DNA of 64,000 nt from Welwitschia mirabilis (Eukaryota; Gnetophyta; Gnetopsida; Welwitschiales): NCBI GenBank assembly GCA_051453625.1, contig JBOZIK010000001.1, positions 44,061,536 through 44,125,535 on the forward strand. Direction: 5' to 3'. Of this stretch, positions 58,080 to 64,000 are shown piece after piece; within the stretch, counting starts at the first letter, position 1, and each line of letters starts with the position of its first letter. The notes beneath the pieces were generated by a model. That model did not search any database. It was given only the letters and a program-made list of their open reading frames with translations, and had not been told where the DNA came from. The position numbers and the translations under genes are program-made.

Positions 58080-59410
58080 AACTCATAACCAAAATGCCTC
58101 TTTAGGAAATATTGGCAAATGCTAAAGGAGGGAAGTAATTTTTCTTGGATAATGTTAAATGAGGCATGTCTACATAGGTTATCTATTTAAAAGATGTTAT
58201 TCCCCTCCATCCATAGGTTATCTAGTAGGGCAAAAATGGATTCCATTATTTTCAAGTTGAAATACGTAGGTGGCAAAAAATCCTCATGGATAAAGAAAAT
58301 GTTGATTTTGTGATAGGCTTGGAAATTAGAAAGTGACCTAGAGCAAAAAGATGAAATATTTTCCCAATTAATGCAAGAATGATAAGCTTGGCGATAAATT
58401 TTTAAGCACTAAAGTGGAGAGGTAATGTTTAATGAAGCATTGTGAATTGGAAAGAAAGAGTCATTGAAAAAGTAAGCATTATAGAATTGACTGGAGTGAT
58501 GAGGAAGGGATAGCCTATGAAAGGAGCCTGATTGGAAATGAGACTTAATGAGATGGACCAAAGAATTAGCAATAATGATGAACAANNNNNNNNNNNNNNN
58601 NNNNNNNNNNNNNNNNNNNNNNNNNNNNNNNNNNNNNNNNNNNNNNNNNNNNNNNNNNNNNNNNNNNNNNNNNNNNNNNNNNNNNTTGGAAATGAGACTT
58701 AATGAGATGGCCCAAAGAATTAGCAATAATGATGAACAAGTAATAAGCTAAGAGACAACCTTAATGAATTGATCTCTTGAGTTGAAAAGAAGTAGAGATA
58801 CACTTGTTAACATAGACTCTAGTAAGGTCATCAAAGAAAAAATCTTAGCGTGTCTTAAAAATCCATGTCCAAAGTGAATTTTTTGGAGCATTTTCAAGAT
58901 GAAATTTTAGGAGATTTTGTCATAGGCTTTAGAGTAATCAATCTTTAAGAAATAAAGTCTTAGCCAGATTTATATCCCCACTCCCAAACTTTAACAAGAT
59001 GAATTATATTGCTTAAAATATAATGACCTTAATGAAGGCAATTTATTCTAGGTGAATAATCTTAGAAAGAACATACTTATTTAGCTATTGGCTAAGTCTT
59101 TGGAAATAATCTTATGAAAAGTATTTAGTAGAGTAATCAGATGTCAATATTTAGTTTGATCCCCACCCTTATCTTTTGGGATGATTTTTATTAGACAAGT
59201 ATCAATAAATCTACCAAGAGAAACCGGGGTTAGAAATTCTTTATAGACTTCATAAAAAGAATCCTTAATCGCATGCCATAAATTCATATAAAAGTTAATT
59301 ATAAGACCATTAAGACCAAAAACCTTATCATCCTTCATTTTCTTTATAGTAGTAGTAACTTTCTCAAAGGAGAGAGGTTGATCAAGAAGGAAGATCATAT
59401 TATTTGGCAC
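58080..59410 (-). pseudogene. L1 reverse transcriptase
   Basis: The clean block at 59410-59144 has KMKDDKVFGLNGLIINFYMN, then SLGRFIDTCLIKIIPKDKGG (family: mp.dKaPGPDG.t..FYK... and SLG...n.t.i.LIPK). KIDYSKAYDKIS near 58950-58910 holds the first catalytic Asp. After the gap at 58586-58685 the second catalytic motif is degraded (FYNAYFF where FADDT is expected) near 58480. A C-terminal CINWENISSF (family: INW.KS..FF) follows near 58370-58340. Inactive. Confidence 0.75.
58586..58685. other. Assembly gap (100 N) flanked by a 54-bp duplicate
   Basis: Bases 58532-58585 and 58686-58739 differ at one position only. This suggests an unmerged contig overlap that duplicates part of the L1 RT. Confidence 0.95.
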
Positions 59411-59937
59411 AAGACTAGGGATAAAATCTTTAAGTTCTTCTCAAGCACAATTTTCATTATTAAAATTACGCTCATAACCAATAAGTTTCATAAATCCCTA
59501 AAAAAGAATATTTGTAATTTTTAAAGGGGTTGTGATTTTTTATCCAATAGATTGAATGACAAGAATAGTCCCAGAAAGAGATGGATCAAACTTCAGAATC
59601 TTAAAGAATGATTTAAAAGGCTTATCACCATCCTAAAGTCAACATAATCGAGAATGAAAATAACAAGCATGAGCCCATTGAACTTCCATGTATTGAATTC
59701 TAGTTAACACATTTAGATTAACCTCTTGAAGAATAATGTTAAAAGGATCCCTTCCTAGAGTTGAAATGATGGATTTTTATTCTTTAGACTAAGTCAAAAC
59801 CTCTTGTTTAAAATAACCAATTGCGAATCCACTAAATTATCTTATTAAAATTAAAGTTCGATAACAAATCTATGTCCACCAAGAGCACCAACTCATACCC
59901 TTAGTGGAAAAGCTACCGATGGGCTAGAGGTGATAAA

Positions 59938-60790
59938 TCATAAACTTAGTGGAGTAATAATGAAGGAAAGTAGTATTAAGAACACAACTAAAGATTTTAG
60001 AAGGGGTAACATCACACTTTTTAAGTTTACGAATAATGGAAAAATGATTTGAAAATTTATAGAGAAAATGGTATGCATAAGATAACCATCAAGATCGCTA
60101 AAATGAATATGATTATTTTGAAAAAGATAAAGCTTATCCCAATGTTGAAGCACTAAATTATTTCCCATATGCCTATTCAACCAAGTTGAAATAAAAGCAA
60201 AAGTCCTTCCAACAAGATCCATAGGGTCATATAAACCAAAGTGGGCAATGAGATCATTTCAAGCTTATTATTCTAAAGCATGAAAAAAGAAGGTACATCT
60301 CCCTACTTTATCTCTAGAGGAGGTAGCCATGTAAAAGTTATCCACAAGGCATCAAGTAGCATTTGGTAAATCATCCATATTCTTCCAAAGGAGCTCTCTT
60401 TATTTTGAATTATTGGGAACACAAATAGAGATAATGGAAAAAATAAAATTTTGCCAATAAATATAAATCCATGTTGCTATACTACCATTAATAATACTGT
60501 AATCTAAAATTATCAGAGTCCATGATGAATGAAGAAGCACAAAACCACCAGGGCCTTGGAAATAAGATGTGGACAGGAGCATATATCTAGGAGCAATGCA
60601 ATTATAAGCAAAAAGGAGAGCATTACCGCAAATATTAAATTATTGTAAACAAATAATATCAAAAGAAAAGGACAAGCTACTAACAACATTTTTAACTTGA
60701 AATTTGCGTTGAGGTTTAGATAAGCCCCTAACATTCTAAGAGAGTAGATTTGTGAAGTGGAAAGAGAAAGATTAGGAGCATGCCCTCCAT
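59938..60790 (-). pseudogene. L1 endonuclease
   Basis: NVRGLSKPQRKFQVKNV near 60745-60685 matches the L1 start (SWNVRGL), with Trp turned into a stop. FQGPGGFVLLHSSWTLII near 60565-60510 and IFSIISICVPNNSK near 60440-60400 match the family's GPGG and sIYAPN motifs. FAFISTWLNRHMGNN near 60205-60160 corresponds to FTW.N. Frame changes and stops are present. Confidence 0.7.
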
Positions 60791-60800
60791 GGAATTGCAT

Positions 60801-61289
60801 TTTGTCTCTACCATTATTTACAAATTAAAAAAAATATAGGGCTAGTACTTGAGGCATCTATAGATTCTTGGAAAGAAGAAAGAAACCTATTGTTCAAAGT
60901 AAGCATTGAAGGTCATTTACTAATAAGACTTCTGAAAGGGACTTTTAGATTTGCTAAAATGGAAATTACTATAAAAAATCAGTAATATGAAACAATATAA
61001 TAAACTTTTAATAAAATTTTTAGGAAGATCAATGAAATTTAAAAAATGTTACTAAAGTTGTAACATAAATTAAAAATTTTTATAATTAATGATTTATTAC
61101 ATAGTATATGTGAATAATATTATGTCATGTTAATATTTTTAAAAATATTTTATATTCTAACTTATCTGAAGAATAAATATATAATTAAAGTATATTGATA
61201 CTTTTAATAATTTATGTATTTAATTAAATAAATGATAATAAATTAGAATATAATATAGGATAATCTAAAAATTAAAAATAGTATTACAA
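60801..61289. other. AT-rich DNA, nothing recognised
   Basis: Extremely A/T-rich between 60960 and 61270. No feature is supported. Confidence 0.6.
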
Positions 61290-61450
61290 GAGAGTAGTGC
61301 ATAGCATAGTTAGTTTGATTTATATTTGTAAGCTACGTGGTTCAACATCTTGGGTTAAAGGACTATAGTATGTGGATTAGAACCTGCTTCTATTTATATA
61401 TTTAAGGTGCATGTTGTATAGGACTCATCTTATGTATAGATCATAGTTAA
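61290..61450 (+). repeat. Possible tRNA-derived (SINE-like) segment
   Basis: AGCATAGTTAGTTTG resembles a box A and CTTGGGTTAAAGGA a weak box B, with an intervening arm-like AAGCTACGTGG. The match is loose and no second copy exists in the window. Confidence 0.25.
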
Positions 61451-61569
61451 GAATTGAATGTGTAGCAACTAGCTCATGAGTTGATAAGGACCACCCATGG
61501 GTTTCATCTAATAAAGCAAATCAGTAATCCTAATAATTTCCACACAATTCTTTAGGATGTTAATTCTTT

Positions 61570-61621
61570 TTTTGTGTGTGTGTACATATATGTATATATA
61601 TACAAATGCTTATGCATTTCC

Positions 61622-61659
<38 letters not shown>

Positions 61660-61675
61660 ACAAATGCTTATGCTC
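61570..61675. repeat. (TA)n/(TG)n microsatellite with a duplicated 15-bp flank
   Basis: TG and TA dinucleotide runs. TACAAATGCTTATGC occurs on both sides (61601 and 61659), showing a 58-bp duplication that includes the TA tract. Confidence 0.85.
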
Positions 61676-62840
61676 AGATATACCTTTAAATACATGAATA
61701 AAAATCACATTTATATTGAAAGCTAGCTTCATTAAGATCTAGCTAGCTACAGATATTCTTAGCTTAATTAGATTATGTCCTATTTTATGAAGTTGTAATT
61801 ATTTTAATTGATATATATTAAAATGATTAGACTAATAATAGATTAACAATGCTTAACTATTACCTTTAGGAAAATCAAATATATCTTACATGAGCCAATT
61901 ATGCAACTTATTTGGAAAATATAATCATTTCATAAACTCTAGTATGATAAAGAACTCTATTCTTGATTCTATTTTAAAACATATTAAAGTGTATAAAAAC
62001 TTAAAGGATCCATAGGAGCTCCCTGACCACCTTCCCCTTTCTAACCAAAAAAAGGGGGAAAAAAGAAAATAAAAAAGAAAGAAGAAAAGAAAGAAAGAAG
62101 ACAAACCTATGTAATATCTGTTACAGTAGAAATTATGGATATCTTTATATGTTCTAAACTTAGATTATATTCCTTGTAGGCATTATTTTTTCTTTATTTT
62201 TTGAAAATGTGAGTTCATGACAAATTGTTTTGAACTTGCTAAGATTACTAGTTTACTTAGTCAGATAGAAATCCATTATGGCCCTAACTCATAAGTAAAT
62301 CTCTAAGTCATGCTTGTGATTTACACCCAAGACATCATAATCCATGCATAGGTATATCTTGAATACATGGATACATTTATTTGTCATTTGAATATTCATT
62401 TTTAGAAGTGGAAATTAAACCCTTAACAATTTATTTCATTAAAAGTTTAAAGTTCAACCATAGACATATTACTTGATTCTTTATTTGGACATAGGAAAAA
62501 GTAAGATAGATCTATTTCAAACAAGTAAATTTTTGGGGACATTTTATATTTACATTATTATTTTAGTTTTTACTTTTATAGTTTATTAATTCTAAAATAA
62601 CCTCATTTAGCCTAGAAAACTAGTGATCTAGTGATATGAAAATTGGCTTGTGGTTTGTATTAATGTGTTCAAAGAAAACCGAGGTGCAAGCTCTAATGTT
62701 TTATGTATGAAATAGAGATTAGACATAAACATTTGATGGCTAACTCCTATATTAACAAGAATGATCCATAGGTTTCCATTCGGTTAGGTAAAATAATGAT
62801 CGTAACAAGCGCAATATTGTTTCCCATGCACTAATTTATT
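61676..62840. other. AT-rich DNA, no gene recognised
   Basis: Includes a purine-rich AAAG/GAAA tract at about 62045-62105. Nothing else is supported. Confidence 0.6.
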
Positions 62841-62981
62841 TAAAAAATTAGAATAAAGATGACATAAGTCCTTCAAAAAAATGTATGCAACAATAATTTG
62901 AGAAACTTATGAAAAGTTAGAATAAAAAATAACATAAGTCCTTCAAAAAAATCTATGCAACAATAATTTGAGAAACTTGTG
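62841..62981. repeat. 70-bp tandem duplication
   Basis: CATAAGTCCTTCAAAAAAAT starts at 62863 and again at 62933, with about 70-bp units that differ at only a few positions. It lies at the left border of the LINE that follows. Confidence 0.85.
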
Positions 62982-62984
62982 AAG

Positions 62985-64000
62985 AATTTCAAAAACTATC
63001 TTCAGGGAAGGTAATAAATGCAAAAGGCTTATATGAAGAATGTTAAAGTGGGAGGTATCTCATTTTTTAGAAGTAGTATGGAAGAATCTTAATCATGCTT
63101 TAAAATTTGAATTGGAGAAAAAGCCATGAATTAATAAGAATAATGTATTGTTTAAGAAAAGAAAAAAACAAATTCTAATAATTATATATTCATTACAGTG
63201 AATAATGTTATTACAAAACTCATGGAAACTATCCTTAAAGCAAGGGTTAATAGATGAATAAAGAAGGGTAAACCCTAGGCAATGTCTAGAGAAGACTCAT
63301 GGGAATGTAATTCTATAGTAGGTTATCTTATCATCTTCAAGCATCTCATTGACAAAGGTAAAGGGCCAAATGAAAAGATAGTTATTTGTTTTATAGACTT
63401 CTCTAAAGTGTATGAGTCAATCATTAAGAATAAATTTTAACAACAATTAGAAAATATAAGAAATTTCACAACCTTACTCTTTGTAATTTAGACTCTATAT
63501 AAGGAGGTATATATCGAATTCACATATATCATTTCTCAAGAAAGTATAATGTTTCATATTTCTATTAGTGTTAAGCTAGATTACTCATTTTCTCCTACAC
63601 TTTTTGGAATTTTCATTAATGAATTAGAGGCTTAGATAAATAAAATCTCCTTTAATCATTCTGTATGAGTAGGAGACTATCTTTTAAACCTCTTTCTCTG
63701 TACAAAGGATGTGGTAATGATTTCTAAAATAAAGCAATATTTATAGAATATAGTGCATATTTTGAATGAATTTTCTCATAGGTTTGGAATGTATATTAAT
63801 GTTCAAAAAACCAAAGACATGGCTATGACATGTGTAATGCTCATTTCAATTTTTGAATAGGAAATGAATAGGTTGAAACTATTTCTTGCTATACATACTT
63901 GAGTTTGAAATGTTATGATAATTATACATGCGACAAGTGCATCACTTAGAGGTTATTATATTTATGAAATCCTTATTATCCTTAAAAAGCAAATCGCAAA
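62985..64000 (+). pseudogene. LINE reverse transcriptase, third copy, cut by the window end
   Basis: KLSSGKVINAKGLYEE near 62993-63040 matches the pre-palm region of the same LINE family. VICFIDFSKVYESIIKNKF near 63385-63440 keeps the first catalytic Asp, and SPTLFGIFINELEA lies near 63592-63635. The YADD box is LCTKDVV near 63700-63715, so it is inactive. Then FGMYINVQKTKDMAM lies near 63783-63825. Stops occur throughout, and the element continues past the window. Confidence 0.75.

Larger units (their letters stand above)
58080..60790 (-). mobile_element. L1-type LINE, minus strand, broken
   Basis: On the minus strand an endonuclease (60760-59950) is followed by a reverse transcriptase (59410-58080). 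It lies tail to tail with the + strand LINE at 54.2-58.0 kb. The protein motifs are of plant L1 type and differ from the other three LINE copies. No ORF1 or poly-A tail was recognised. Confidence 0.75.

Overview
The window reads as AT-rich, repeat-dominated plant nuclear DNA. It holds long, old, nested LTR retrotransposons (Ty1/copia and Ty3/gypsy of the Athila/Tat type), plant-type LINEs, and almost no intact reading frame. A large-genome plant such as a gymnosperm would fit, but that is inference from texture; no species-diagnostic gene is visible. Fourteen runs of N (34 to 957 bases) interrupt the sequence. No complete functional host gene could be recognised.

Layout. 1-7546: a + strand LTR element (Y) whose 5' LTR enters from the left edge and whose 3' LTR is 5695-7546; no coding domain was recognised in it. 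7667-43170: one 35.5-kb nested block. A minus-strand copia element (3' LTR 7672-10990, 5' LTR 26391-43165, perfect GGGGA target duplications outside) has been split three times: by a 349-bp solo LTR (9832-10180), by a 10.8-kb minus-strand LTR element X in its RT gene (12135-22958), and by a 14-kb Athila/Tat-like gypsy element in its 5' LTR (28857-42810). Each insertion is supported by target-site duplications, and by an empty paralogous site or by rejoining of the interrupted reading frame. 43171-50040: AT-rich DNA, a 45-bp minisatellite, an unrecognised coding-like patch near 45.5 kb and a 5'-truncated LINE (47460-48760). 50040-53300: a GC- and CpG-richer, apparently single-copy stretch with promoter-like signals, the only part that looks like preserved host regulatory sequence. 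53300-64000: two further + strand LINEs of the same family (54230-58050 and 62985 to the edge) and a minus-strand L1-type LINE (58080-60790), separated by AT-rich DNA.

The most unusual signal is in elements X and Y. Their leaders carry head-to-tail copies of a module made of an LTR-like terminus (ending CACA or TACA) followed directly by a tRNA-iMet-type primer-binding site (TTTGGTATCAGAGC). The LTRs of both elements appear to have grown at their 3' ends by taking in one or more of these modules, so that the LTRs contain their own former primer-binding sites. A third array lies inverted at 3253-3428. Other points of interest are a probable captured fragment of a wall-associated/LRK10L-type receptor ectodomain inside X, tRNA-like box A/box B sequences inside the X LTRs, and assembly gaps flanked by exact duplicates of the same sequence.
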